From: Papillibacter cinnamivorans DSM 12816
GTDB lineage: Bacteria; Bacillota; Clostridia; Oscillospirales; Oscillospiraceae
Direction of reading: 5' to 3'
Assembly: GCF_900176335.1 (NCBI RefSeq)
Contig: NZ_FWXW01000002.1
Coordinates: 1-64,000, forward strand
Length of the DNA stretch: 64,000 bases
Under the pieces are notes generated by a model. The model was not told the origin of the DNA and made no database searches. It saw only the letters and a list, made by a program, of their open reading frames with translations. A program made the translations under genes and the position numbers. This document shows, piece after piece, positions 37,276 to 45,561 of the stretch (position 1 is the stretch's first letter; each line of letters starts with the position of its first letter).

Positions 37276-38643
37276 ATGGCGTTTGAAGGATTAACTGAAA
37301 AGCTCTCCGCGGCCTTCAAGCGTCTGCGGGGAAAAGGCCGGCTCACCGAGGCGGATATCCGGGAGGCGATGCGGGAGATCCGTATGGCCCTGCTGGAGGC
37401 CGACGTGAGTTATAAGGTGGTCAAGGATTTTGTCGCCCGCGTCAGCGAACGGGCCGTGGGCGCCGACGTGCTGGAAAGCCTCACTCCCGCCCAGATGGTA
37501 GTTAAAATCGTGAATGAGGAGCTCGTCTCTCTCATGGGGGGAGCCAACGCAAAGCTGGCCGTTTCCTCCCGTCCTCCCACGGTGATCATGCTGGTGGGAC
37601 TCCAGGGCGCTGGCAAAACCACCAACGGGGCCAAGCTCGCCGGATACCTGAAAAAGCAAAACAGCCGCCGTCCTCTCCTGGTTGCCTGCGACGTCTATCG
37701 TCCCGCCGCCATCAAACAGCTGGAGGTAGTGGGTGGCCAGCTGGGCATCCCTGTCTTTCAGATGGGCCAGGGGGACCCCGTGGAAATCGCCAAAGCCGCG
37801 GTTTCCCACGCCGTGCAGCACGGGAACGACCTGGTGCTCCTGGATACCGCCGGCAGGCTCCACGTTGACGAGGAGCTCATGGCGGAACTGAAGAATATAA
37901 AATCCGCCGTCCGCCCCGCCGAGATTCTTCTGGTGGTGGACGCCATGACCGGCCAGGATGCGGTGAACGCCGCCAAGGCCTTCGACGACGCCCTGGGGAT
38001 CGACGGCGTCATGCTCACCAAGCTGGACGGAGACGCCCGGGGCGGCGCCGCCCTTTCGGTCAAGGCCACCACGGGCAAACCCATCAAATTCGTGGGCACC
38101 GGGGAAAAGCTGGACAGCATCGAGCCCTTCCACCCCGAGCGCATGGCCTCCCGCATTTTGGGCATGGGGGATATGCTTACCCTCATCGAAAAGGCGGAGC
38201 AGTCCTTTGACAAAAAGAAAGCCGCCGAGCTTCAGTCCCGGCTGCGCGCCAATAAATTCACCCTCACGGATTTTTACGATCAGATGGTGCAGCTGCGGAA
38301 CATGGGCGGCCTCTCCGAGATTGCCGCGAGCCTCCCCGGCGCCGCAGGAAAGGCTCTCCAGGGAGCCAAGATGGACGAAAAGATCTTCACCCGCATGGAG
38401 GCCATTATCCTTTCCATGACCCCCGGCGAACGGGAGAACCCCTCTGTCCTGAATAACAGCCGGAAACGCCGCATCGCCGCCGGAAGCGGCACCGGAGTGG
38501 TGGATATCAACCGCCTTTTAAAGCAGTACGAGCTGCTTCAGTCCATGGCCAAGCAGATGGCCGGCGGCAAAATGCCCAGGGGGATGCCCGGAATGCCCGG
38601 GGGTTTCGGGATGGGCGGAAAGAAAGGCCGTTTCCCCTTTTAA
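37276..38643 (+). CDS. ffh: Signal recognition particle protein Ffh (SRP54)
   Basis: A 455-residue GTPase that binds 4.5S/6S RNA and signal sequences for co-translational membrane targeting. The N-domain is about residues 1-90, the G-domain follows with P-loop GLQGAGKTT (about 108-116), DTAGRL and TKLDGDARGG, and a Met-rich M-domain spans about 325-455 with a C-terminal Gly/Met run. It has a GGAGG RBS. Located in the standard ylxM-ffh-rpsP-khpA-rimM-trmD operon. Confidence 0.99.
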   Translation: MAFEGLTEKLSAAFKRLRGKGRLTEADIREAMREIRMALLEADVSYKVVKDFVARVSERAVGADVLESLTPAQMVVKIVNEELVSLMGGANAKLAVSSRPPTVIMLVGLQGAGKTTNGAKLAGYLKKQNSRRPLLVACDVYRPAAIKQLEVVGGQLGIPVFQMGQGDPVEIAKAAVSHAVQHGNDLVLLDTAGRLHVDEELMAELKNIKSAVRPAEILLVVDAMTGQDAVNAAKAFDDALGIDGVMLTKLDGDARGGAALSVKATTGKPIKFVGTGEKLDSIEPFHPERMASRILGMGDMLTLIEKAEQSFDKKKAAELQSRLRANKFTLTDFYDQMVQLRNMGGLSEIAASLPGAAGKALQGAKMDEKIFTRMEAIILSMTPGERENPSVLNNSRKRRIAAGSGTGVVDINRLLKQYELLQSMAKQMAGGKMPRGMPGMPGGFGMGGKKGRFPF

Positions 38644-38700
38644 ATTGCTGAAAATATCCCTCCGGATATTTTTTAGAATCTTTCAGGAGGTGAATACAAG

Positions 38701-38940
38701 ATGGTTAAAATCAGACTCCGCAGGCTGGGCGCCAAAAAAGCCCCCTTCTACAGAATCGTGGTGGCCGATTCCCGTTATCCCCGCGACGGACGGTTCATCG
38801 AGGAAATCGGCACTTACAATCCCTGCGTGCAGCCCGCCGAAATCAAGGTGGATGCAGACCGTGCCGCCGCCTGGATCAAAACGGGCGCTCAGCCCACCGA
38901 TACCGTGAAGGCTCTGCTGAAAAAAGCAGGGGCTCTTTGA
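38701..38940 (+). CDS. rpsP: Ribosomal protein S16
   Basis: A 79-residue S16 of the small ribosomal subunit: [39 protein letters not shown] and [14 protein letters not shown] are near-universal signatures. RBS CAGGAGG before ATG. It lies 57 bp after ffh and 14 bp before khpA, in the standard operon. Confidence 0.99.
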   Translation: MVKIRLRRLGAKKAPFYRIVVADSRYPRDGRFIEEIGTYNPCVQPAEIKVDADRAAAWIKTGAQPTDTVKALLKKAGAL

Positions 38941-38954
38941 TTGGAGAGAATCCT

Positions 38955-39185
38955 ATGACAGAATTGCTGCTGTATATCGCAAAGAATCTGGTGGACCATC
39001 CCGAGCAGGTCTCCGTCAGCGAAAAGCAGGGAGAGAACGAGCTTGTGCTGGAGCTTCACGTGGCGCCGGAAGACATGGGAAAGGTCATCGGCCGCCAGGG
39101 CCGGATTGCCAAGGAGATCCGCACGGTGGTAAAGTCCTTGGCCCAGCGTTCGAATCAAAAGGTCTCGGTGGAAATCGTCGACTGA
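38955..39185 (+). CDS. khpA: KH-domain RNA-binding protein KhpA (YlqC)
   Basis: A 76-residue KH protein. The GXXG loop is GRQG in VIGRQGRIAKEIRTVVKSL; the rest matches the YlqC/KhpA family, which binds RNA with KhpB (EloR) and influences cell elongation and sRNA function. The ATG at 38955 has a GGAGAGA RBS. It follows rpsP closely and is separated from rimM by about 150 bp that contain a GC hairpin. Confidence 0.96.
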   Translation: MTELLLYIAKNLVDHPEQVSVSEKQGENELVLELHVAPEDMGKVIGRQGRIAKEIRTVVKSLAQRSNQKVSVEIVD

Positions 39186-39252
39186 ACGGACATGCTGCCG
39201 GCGGTGCAGAGCATCGGATCGTTTGTCCCGCCGGCCGTCCGCCGGTTCTTTC

Positions 39253-39274
39253 GGCGCGGGAATACTCCCGCGCC
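39253..39274 (+). terminator. Candidate attenuator between khpA and rimM
   Basis: GGCGCGGG and CCCGCGCC form an 8-bp stem with a 6-nt loop, followed by GTCGGCGTTTT. The T-run is displaced by several bases, so this may be a partial terminator lowering rimM-trmD expression. Confidence 0.5.
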
Positions 39275-39338
39275 GTCGGCGTTTTAAAAGCTCTCCGGCT
39301 GTTCGCCGCCTGCGAAAAGAAACGAAGGAGGAACCCCG

Positions 39339-39842
39339 GTGAAAAAGGAGTTTCTGGAGGTTGGGGAAATCGTCGGTGTCCATGGGATCCGGGGTGAAGT
39401 CAAGGTGGTCCCCTGGTGCGACACCCCCGAGTATCTCAAACACTTCGACACGTTTTATATCGGCGCGCTCCCCCGGAAAGCGCGGTCCCTCCGGATCCAC
39501 AAATCCTTTGTGCTCCTGACCCTGGAGGGGATCGACGATAGGGACAAGGCCCAGGCCCTGGTGGGGTCGGTCCTTGCGGTTCCCCGGGAAGCGGCTTCTC
39601 TGGCCGAGGGCCGGCATTTTATCGCCGATCTCATCGGCCTGGAGGTTCTCGACGCGGATACCGGTGCCTCCGTCGGCCGTCTGGAGGAGATCTTTCCCTC
39701 CCCCGCCCATGATATCTACGTAGTCCGTGGCAGGCGGGAATACCTGATCCCGGCGGTGTCCGAATTTATCCGCCAAATCGATCCGGAACACGGCTTTATC
39801 CGCGTCCGGATCCTGGAAGGAATGGCCGCCGATGAGAATTGA
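39339..39842 (+). CDS. rimM: Ribosome maturation factor RimM
   Basis: A 167-residue protein with an N-terminal RimM domain (about 1-85; VGEIVGVHGIRGEVKVV) and a C-terminal PRC barrel (about 92-165; DLIGLEVLDADTGASVGRL). It binds S19 and aids 30S head assembly. GTG start with an AAGGAGGAA RBS. The end overlaps trmD by 11 bp, so translation is coupled. Confidence 0.98.
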   Translation: MKKEFLEVGEIVGVHGIRGEVKVVPWCDTPEYLKHFDTFYIGALPRKARSLRIHKSFVLLTLEGIDDRDKAQALVGSVLAVPREAASLAEGRHFIADLIGLEVLDADTGASVGRLEEIFPSPAHDIYVVRGRREYLIPAVSEFIRQIDPEHGFIRVRILEGMAADEN

Positions 39843-40590
39843 CATCATGACCCTGTTCCCCGACACCGTGGGAGACATGCTCTGTGAAAGCGTCCTGGGC
39901 CGGGCCCAGGAGCGGGGCTATATCCGCATCGAATGTCATCAGATCCGGGACTATACGGTGAACAAACAGAAGCAGGTGGACGACGCGCCCTACGGCGGCG
40001 GCATGGGCATGGTCATGCAGGCCGATCCCCTTTACAGGTGCTGGGAACACATCTGCGGGGAAGCCGGTTTCCGGGTACACACCGTCTCCATGTCCCCCGC
40101 CGGCAAGCTGTTCCGGCAGGAAGACGCCAAGCGGCTCAAGGAATACGACCGGCTGATTCTGGTCTGCGGCCACTACGAGGGGATCGACGAGCGCTTCGTG
40201 GAAGAGTGTGTGGACGAGGAGCTCTCCATCGGCGACTTTGTCCTCACCGGCGGGGAAATTCCCGCCTTGGCGGTGGCGGATGCGGTCTGCCGCCTGGTTC
40301 CCGGCGTTCTGTCCGACGAATCCTGCTTCACCGAGGAGAGCCACTGGAACGGGCTGCTGGAGTATCCCCAGTATTCCCGCCCCGAGATCTGGCATGAGCG
40401 CCGGGTGCCGGAAATTCTCCTGTCCGGGCATCACGTCAACATCGCCAAATGGAGAAAGCGCCAGTCCCTCCTGCGGACCCTTTCCCGCCGGCCCGATCTG
40501 CTGAAAGACGCCCGGCTGGACAAGGACTCCGCAAAAGTCCTGGAGGAACTTCGCCTGGAACAGGATCATTCTTCCCCGGGGGAACCCTGA
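39832..40590 (+). CDS. trmD: tRNA (guanine37-N1)-methyltransferase
   Basis: A 252-residue SPOUT methyltransferase that methylates G37 of tRNAs from SAM to prevent frameshifting. The PYGGGMGMVMQADPL, GHYEGIDERF and SIGDFVLTGGE blocks include the trefoil knot. Length is normal. The ribosomal L19 gene (rplS) that usually follows is not found; a terminator comes 50 bp after the stop. Confidence 0.99.
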   Translation: MRIDIMTLFPDTVGDMLCESVLGRAQERGYIRIECHQIRDYTVNKQKQVDDAPYGGGMGMVMQADPLYRCWEHICGEAGFRVHTVSMSPAGKLFRQEDAKRLKEYDRLILVCGHYEGIDERFVEECVDEELSIGDFVLTGGEIPALAVADAVCRLVPGVLSDESCFTEESHWNGLLEYPQYSRPEIWHERRVPEILLSGHHVNIAKWRKRQSLLRTLSRRPDLLKDARLDKDSAKVLEELRLEQDHSSPGEP

Positions 40591-40641
40591 CTGCGCATGC
40601 AGGTGGATTCTTCTTTTACAGCTTAAAACAGCGTCGCCGAG

Positions 40642-40668
40642 GCAGCCTCCTTTCCGGGGCTGCTTTTT
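40642..40668 (+). terminator. Terminator of trmD operon
   Basis: GCAGCC (40642-40647) and GGCTGC (40658-40663) form a stem followed by TTTTTG. Confidence 0.8.
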
Positions 40669-40984
40669 GTTGTGATAATCGGTGCTCTGCCGGATAGATC
40701 CGCCCGCGATTGAGATCCGACCCCTTCGGTAATTTTTTCATTTGCCGCTGTGCTGCTGTCTTCCGACCGTCGCCCTCCTTTGCCGCCTATGTAAAAAGCG
40801 CCGCTTTCCCGTTTTTTCCGTCCGCCTTCCGTCAGCAGCTGGAACTCCCTGCGGTGTCTGTACTTTTTGTTTGATTTTGTAATAATATTGTAACGTTTTT
40901 CGACCGAATATTATCCATTATTCTCCTTTCCGTTGACATAATTCGGGCCAAGTGGGGCTGGTTTTCCTCTCTCGGCCCTCCCTA
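40669..40984. other. Intergenic stretch
   Basis: Mixed composition with no reading frame of interest. Around 40860-40935 the sequence becomes AT-rich. A TTGACA lies at about 40935 but without a clear -10; the good promoter follows at 40985. Confidence 0.35.
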
Positions 40985-41013
40985 TTGACTTATGTGGTGA
41001 ACGGGAGTATAAT
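40985..41013 (+). promoter_or_regulatory. Strong sigma-A promoter with long leader
   Basis: TTGACT (40985-40990), 17 bp, TATAAT (41008-41013). The first ATG with an RBS is at 41292, so the leader would be about 270 nt. Confidence 0.85.
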
Positions 41014-41068
41014 TAGCCAATAGTTTTTCATATAATGAAATAATTACAGTTTGTAACCGTTCGTTTCC

Positions 41069-41192
41069 AACGGCTGATGCTCCGCTTCCGCCGGGAGCGT
41101 ATTGCCCTCCGGCAGCCATCTTCCCGGCCGCTTCCAGGTTGGCGGCGCCGTTTCAGCCGGCATTCCGTTGCCCCTTGCGCCCTTGAAGGGGC
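41069..41192 (+). promoter_or_regulatory. Folded 5' leader, candidate cis-regulatory RNA
   Basis: Outer pairs AACGG (41069-41073)/CCGTT (41165-41169) or the overlapping alternative GGCTGA (41072-41077)/TCAGCC (41153-41158) enclose helices GCTCC/GGAGC (41079-41098) and GCCGC/GCGGC (41127-41146). A separate GCCCC/GGGGC hairpin follows (41170-41192). The alternative outer pairs suggest a switch. It does not match the c-di-AMP, T-box or other riboswitch consensus sequences I could recall. Confidence 0.45.
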
Positions 41193-41291
41193 AGGTTGCC
41201 CGAGGTTGTATAAGCAGCCTTAAAACAGGCAATAAATGGAATGGTACGAACGTGCCGCGTGCCCTCGCGGCGCAGCGTAAGGGAGGTAATT

Positions 41292-42368
41292 ATGCCAAAG
41301 CAAATCCTGTCCGACGCTTTTCGCACGGTTTGGTCCGCGCGTTGGCGGATCGGAACCACACTGCTGGTCTTCTCGCTTTTTGTCGGTGTGCTGGCAAACA
41401 CTGTATCTGCGAAAACCGTCTATATCGTTTCCGACTCGGAACAGACAGCACCCCTGGATGCTTACGATGAAACCAGTCACGATCTCTTGGTTCAGGCCGG
41501 TATCCAGGCGGACGTCTCGGGTGAGACGGGCGTCCTCGGTGCAAGCTCGTCCCAGCTTATCGTCAATCGCAGCCAGGTTGTCACGGTGAAGTATAACGGC
41601 GCAGCAAGCTCCATCATGGCAAATACAAATGAAACGGTGAGCAGCATCCTCTCCCGGTTGGGAATCGACGTCTCTTCCCGGGACATCGTGTCCGTGGACA
41701 TCGGCGACACCGCCGAGTCCGGCATGGTGATTTCCGTCACCCGCAAGATGATCTATTACCAGCAGGTCAGCGAAACTCTCGGCTATGATACCCAGCGCGT
41801 TGCGGATCCGTCAGTGCCTCTGGGCACAGAAACGGTGACGCAGAGCGGAACGGCCGGGTCCAAAACCTGCACCTATGAAATCGTCTATGAGGACGGCGAA
41901 GAGATTTCCCGCCAGCTGGTAAACGAGGAAGTTGCCGTCGAACCGGTAGACGAGATTGTCACTTACGGCACCAGGGCTCTTAAAATCGGTTTCTCCGATC
42001 CCATCAAGTCCGTCAGCGCCTTTGCCGGCGGCGGAGGGATCATCACCACCAGCTCCGGCGCAACAATTCAGTTTTCAGATGCGATCACCTGCACCGCCAC
42101 AGCCTACACTACGGAGGGCAAATCCTGGAAAACCACTTCAACGGGCACCACTGCCCGGTACGGCGCAATCGCGGTGGACCCCACGGTCATTCCCTACGGC
42201 ACGAAAATGTATATCGTGAGCAATGACGGCAGATATATTTACGGCATTGCGGTGGCGGAGGACTGCGGCGGCTCCATCAAGGGCAAAAAAATCGACTTGT
42301 TTTTCGACACCTATGACGAGTGCATCACCTTTGGGCGCAGAGACTGCACCGTCTATATCCTGAACTGA
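41292..42368 (+). CDS. YabE-like G5/3D-domain cell-wall protein
   Basis: A 358-residue exported protein: membrane anchor about residues 18-40 (GTTLLVFSLFVGVLANTVSA), ubiquitin-like DUF348 repeats (about 42-150), a G5 domain (about 155-230, VGTRALKIG-like end YGTRALKIGF) and a C-terminal 3D domain (about 265-358), with the DxD-type motif VDPTVIPYGTKMYI and AVAEDCGGSIKGKKIDLF. It resembles YabE/Rpf-like proteins thought to remodel peptidoglycan as lytic transglycosylase relatives. It sits upstream of rsmA, as yabE does in Bacillus. I chose ATG 41292 (GGGAGG RBS). Expression may be controlled through its long folded leader. Confidence 0.92.
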   Translation: MPKQILSDAFRTVWSARWRIGTTLLVFSLFVGVLANTVSAKTVYIVSDSEQTAPLDAYDETSHDLLVQAGIQADVSGETGVLGASSSQLIVNRSQVVTVKYNGAASSIMANTNETVSSILSRLGIDVSSRDIVSVDIGDTAESGMVISVTRKMIYYQQVSETLGYDTQRVADPSVPLGTETVTQSGTAGSKTCTYEIVYEDGEEISRQLVNEEVAVEPVDEIVTYGTRALKIGFSDPIKSVSAFAGGGGIITTSSGATIQFSDAITCTATAYTTEGKSWKTTSTGTTARYGAIAVDPTVIPYGTKMYIVSNDGRYIYGIAVAEDCGGSIKGKKIDLFFDTYDECITFGRRDCTVYILN

Positions 42369-42383
42369 CACCCGCCTGTCACG

Positions 42384-42427
42384 GCGCGGGAAGACTTATC
42401 CTCCAAGATACGTCTTCCCGCGCTTTT
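42384..42427 (+). terminator. Rho-independent terminator
   Basis: A 12-bp stem, GCGCGGGAAGAC with its exact complement, followed by TTTTCTTTG; ends the 3D-protein transcript. Confidence 0.9.
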
Positions 42428-42436
42428 CTTTGTATG

Positions 42437-42595
42437 ATACTGTTCTTCTATTAAAAGCGAATAAGATTTGCGAAGGAAATTTTATGTCCTGCAAGGCCGA
42501 GGAGGAAAGCGGGCTGACGCCCGCCGACGACGAGAACGCGGCAGGGCGGAAAATTGACCGCAAAGATATTTGCTCTTTTAGCGGAAGAACAGTAT
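42437..42595. repeat. 159-bp terminal-inverted-repeat element, divergent copy 3
   Basis: It begins ATACTGTTCTTC and ends GAAGAACAGTAT. Its arms are complementary to each other over about 36 bp but share only the terminal ATACTG with the arms of the copies at 6573 and 55721. The core is homologous to those copies: GCAAGGC, a GCGGGC-GCCCGC hairpin, GGGCGGAAAA in the same order and spacing. The inner stem is CCTGC/GCAGG here and CCCGC/GCGGG in copy 1, a compensatory change. The length is again exactly 159 bp. Confidence 0.85.
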
Positions 42596-42719
42596 GAAAC
42601 GTCTTTCCCCGCTGCAAAGCCTGTATCCCGAGTCCGTGTCTTGCCCTGGGCTCCGCGTCTGTGTTATACTGGGAACGAATTTTCTTCCTCCGTGAGGTAA
42701 AAGAAAGGGTTGTGTCCGG

Positions 42720-43577
42720 GTGGATCTGTGCAGTGAAAAAGAAATCAAATCGCTTTTGGACAGGCACGGGTTTCGTTTTTCCCGTTCCAAAGGCCAGAAT
42801 TTTCTCGTGGACGGCCGTGTCCCCGAGGAAATTGTCCGGCGCTCCGGGATCGGCGAGGACTGCGGCGTCCTGGAAATCGGCCCGGGTATCGGCGCTCTCA
42901 CCGTCTGCCTCAGCCAGGCTGCGGGGCGTGTCCTCGCCGTGGAGCTGGACAGGGCTCTGCTTCCTCTTCTGTCCGAAACTCTTTCCGGCTGCGGCAATGT
43001 GGAGGTCCTGTCCGGGGATGTTCTGAAGCTGGACCTTCCCGAGTTGGTCCGCTCCCGTTTTGCCGGGTTTCGTCCCATGGTCTGCGCCAATCTTCCCTAC
43101 AACATCACCTCTCCCGTCCTCACGGCGCTGCTGGAAAGTGAATGCTTCCAGGCTGTCACGGTGATGGTCCAGCGCGAGGTGGCCCTTCGGCTCACCGCCC
43201 GGCCCGGAACGTCGGAGTACGGTGCCTTTACCCTGTTCCTGCAGTATTACGCCGTGCCGGAGCTTCTGTTTGACGTGCCTCCCGAAAGCTTCCTCCCCCG
43301 CCCCAGAGTGACCTCCTCCGTAATCCGGCTGCGCATCCTGGACTCTCCGCCGGCGTCTGTTCCGGACAAAGCTTTCTTTTTCCGCGTCGTCCGGGGCGCT
43401 TTCGCCCAGCGGCGTAAAACTTTGGTGAACGCCCTTTCCGCCGCGTTGGGAATACCGGATAAAGACGTCCTTGTCCGGGTCCTGTCTTCCTGCGGCCTTT
43501 CCCCGGATATCCGGGGAGAACGCCTGTCCTTCGAGGAGTTTGCCCTCCTGTCCCGCAGCCTGAAGGAAGCGCTTTGA
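42720..43577 (+). CDS. rsmA: 16S rRNA dimethyladenosine transferase
   Basis: A 285-residue KsgA/RsmA enzyme that dimethylates two adjacent adenosines in the 3' end of 16S rRNA. SAM-binding EIGPGIGALTVCLSQ, catalytic NLPYNITSPV, and the C-terminal ALGIP helical domain are present. GTG start at 42720; AAAGGG lies upstream. It follows the YabE-like gene, as in Bacillus, but the divergent 159-bp repeat and a terminator separate them. Confidence 0.97.
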   Translation: MDLCSEKEIKSLLDRHGFRFSRSKGQNFLVDGRVPEEIVRRSGIGEDCGVLEIGPGIGALTVCLSQAAGRVLAVELDRALLPLLSETLSGCGNVEVLSGDVLKLDLPELVRSRFAGFRPMVCANLPYNITSPVLTALLESECFQAVTVMVQREVALRLTARPGTSEYGAFTLFLQYYAVPELLFDVPPESFLPRPRVTSSVIRLRILDSPPASVPDKAFFFRVVRGAFAQRRKTLVNALSAALGIPDKDVLVRVLSSCGLSPDIRGERLSFEEFALLSRSLKEAL

Positions 43578-43757
43578 ATTTTCCCTCCCCGCCGCGCAGG
43601 GCCGCCTTTTTCCCCGGCGGCGGAAAAGAAATCGGGGGGATTGCTCATTTTGGCTTGCAATATCCCTCCGTATTCTCTATTATTGTAAATATATTATGTG
43701 GGATATGAAAAAATGGATATTTTGAGGATAGATGATTCAAGGGAGGAAACCGAAAAA

Positions 43758-45521
43758 ATGCCATTGACCAAGAACAAAGCGGTTTTAAGCTGGATCGACG
43801 AGATGGCGGCTATGACGCGCCCGGATCGAATGGAGTGGATCGACGGCTCCGAAGAGCAGCTGGAAAAGCTCCGCGCCGCCGCCTGTGGGACCGGTGAACT
43901 TTACCGGCTGAGCGAAGAGAAGCTCCCCGGCTGCTACCTGCACCGCACGGCGGTCAACGACGTGGCCCGGGTGGAGCACAGGACCTTCATCTGCTGCCGG
44001 CGTCAGGAGGACGCGGGTCCCACCAACAACTGGATGGCTCCGCAGGAAATGTACGCAAAGCTTAAAAAGCTGTACGCCGGTTCCATGGAAGGGCGCACCA
44101 TGTATGTAATTCCCTACTCCATGGGCATTGTCGGCTCCCCCTTCGCCAAATACGGCATCGAGCTCACCGATTCCATCTACGTGGTTATGAACATGGTGAT
44201 CATGACCCGGGTGGGTACCGAGGTGCTGGACGCGCTGGGCGACAGCGGAGATTTCGTCAGGGGGCTTCATTCCAAGGCCCAACTGGACGAGGAGAACCGG
44301 TATATATGCCATTTCCCCGAGGATAATACCATCATGTCGGTTAATTCCGGCTACGGAGGGAACGTCCTTCTGGGCAAAAAGTGCTTTGCCCTGCGCATTG
44401 CTTCGTTTTTAGGCAGAAACGAAGGCTGGATGGCCGAACATATGCTGATCCTGGGCGTCGAGAACCCCAAGGGAGAAGTACGGTACATCGCGGCCGCCTT
44501 CCCCTCCGCCTGCGGAAAAACCAACCTGGCAATGCTCATTCCTCCTGAAATCTATGCGAAAAAAGGTTATAAGGCCTGGTGCGTGGGAGATGATATCGCC
44601 TGGCTCCGGGTCGGCCCGGATGGGCGCCTGTGGGCGGTCAACCCCGAAAACGGCTTCTTCGGCGTCGCCCCCGGCACCAACGAAAAGTCCAATCCCAACG
44701 CTCTGGCTTCCACCCGCCGGAACACCATCTTCACCAATGTGGTCCACAACCTGGAAGACAACACCGTGTGGTGGGAAGGCCTCAATAAAACGCCTCCGGA
44801 GCACGCTCTGGATTGGAAAGGCCAGCCCTGGGACGCTTCCTTGGGCACCAAGGGAGCCCATCCCAACTCCCGCTTTACGGCGCCGGCTTCGGGATGCCCC
44901 TGCCTCTCCCATGAGTTTTATAATCCTCAGGGCGTTCCCATATCGGCCATCGTTTTCGGCGGCCGCCGGGCGAAGACCGCCCCCCTGGTGTATCAGTCCC
45001 GCAGCTGGCGGCACGGCGTCTTTGTGGGCTCGGTTATGGCTTCGGAAACCACTGCGGCCGCTTCCGGCGCCGTGGGCGTGGTGCGCCGCGACCCCATGGC
45101 CATGCTCCCCTTCTGCGGCTACCACATGGGAGATTACTGGCAGCACTGGCTGGATATGGGGGAAAAGATCGGGCAGAAACCCAAGATTTTCAATGTCAAC
45201 TGGTTCCGCACGGACGATAAGGGCGATTTCATCTGGCCCGGCTTCGGAGACAACCTCCGGGTGATTGAATGGATTCTCGCCCGTGCCTTTGATGAGGCGG
45301 ATGCCGCCGGCTCTCCCATCGGATTTTTGCCGAAACCCGGGGACATCAATCTGGAGGGTCTGGATCTTGCCCCGGAAACCATGGAAGAGCTGCTGCGGGT
45401 GGACCCCGCCCTCTGGCGCGCGGAAGTGGACAATATTCGGGAGTTCTACGGCAAATTTGGAGACAAGCTGCCCCGGGAACTGGCGGAGGAGCTGGAAACC
45501 CTCAGCAAAAATCTGCAGTAA
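43758..45521 (+). CDS. pckG: Phosphoenolpyruvate carboxykinase (GTP)
   Basis: A GTP-type PEPCK; the ATG at 43758 has GGGAGG upstream and gives 587 residues (an extension to 43698 is possible). The P-loop-like kinase-1 region FPSACGKTNLAML, kinase-2 VGDDIAWL, and the substrate-binding YGGNVLLGKKC are intact. It interconverts oxaloacetate and PEP; in anaerobic gut bacteria it often runs in the carboxylating, energy-conserving direction. Transcribed alone from an AT-rich region at about 43640-43700. Confidence 0.97.
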   Translation: MPLTKNKAVLSWIDEMAAMTRPDRMEWIDGSEEQLEKLRAAACGTGELYRLSEEKLPGCYLHRTAVNDVARVEHRTFICCRRQEDAGPTNNWMAPQEMYAKLKKLYAGSMEGRTMYVIPYSMGIVGSPFAKYGIELTDSIYVVMNMVIMTRVGTEVLDALGDSGDFVRGLHSKAQLDEENRYICHFPEDNTIMSVNSGYGGNVLLGKKCFALRIASFLGRNEGWMAEHMLILGVENPKGEVRYIAAAFPSACGKTNLAMLIPPEIYAKKGYKAWCVGDDIAWLRVGPDGRLWAVNPENGFFGVAPGTNEKSNPNALASTRRNTIFTNVVHNLEDNTVWWEGLNKTPPEHALDWKGQPWDASLGTKGAHPNSRFTAPASGCPCLSHEFYNPQGVPISAIVFGGRRAKTAPLVYQSRSWRHGVFVGSVMASETTAAASGAVGVVRRDPMAMLPFCGYHMGDYWQHWLDMGEKIGQKPKIFNVNWFRTDDKGDFIWPGFGDNLRVIEWILARAFDEADAAGSPIGFLPKPGDINLEGLDLAPETMEELLRVDPALWRAEVDNIREFYGKFGDKLPRELAEELETLSKNLQ

Positions 45522-45561
45522 CCGGCGGAGAAAATGAAAATCTTCTGTTAGGAGGCGGCTC

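Noticed and set aside
41041-41290. c-di-AMP (ydaO) riboswitch before the YabE-like gene
   Set aside because: The conserved GGAACC and GGGGUGAAU-type blocks are not visible; kept only as an unassigned folded leader.
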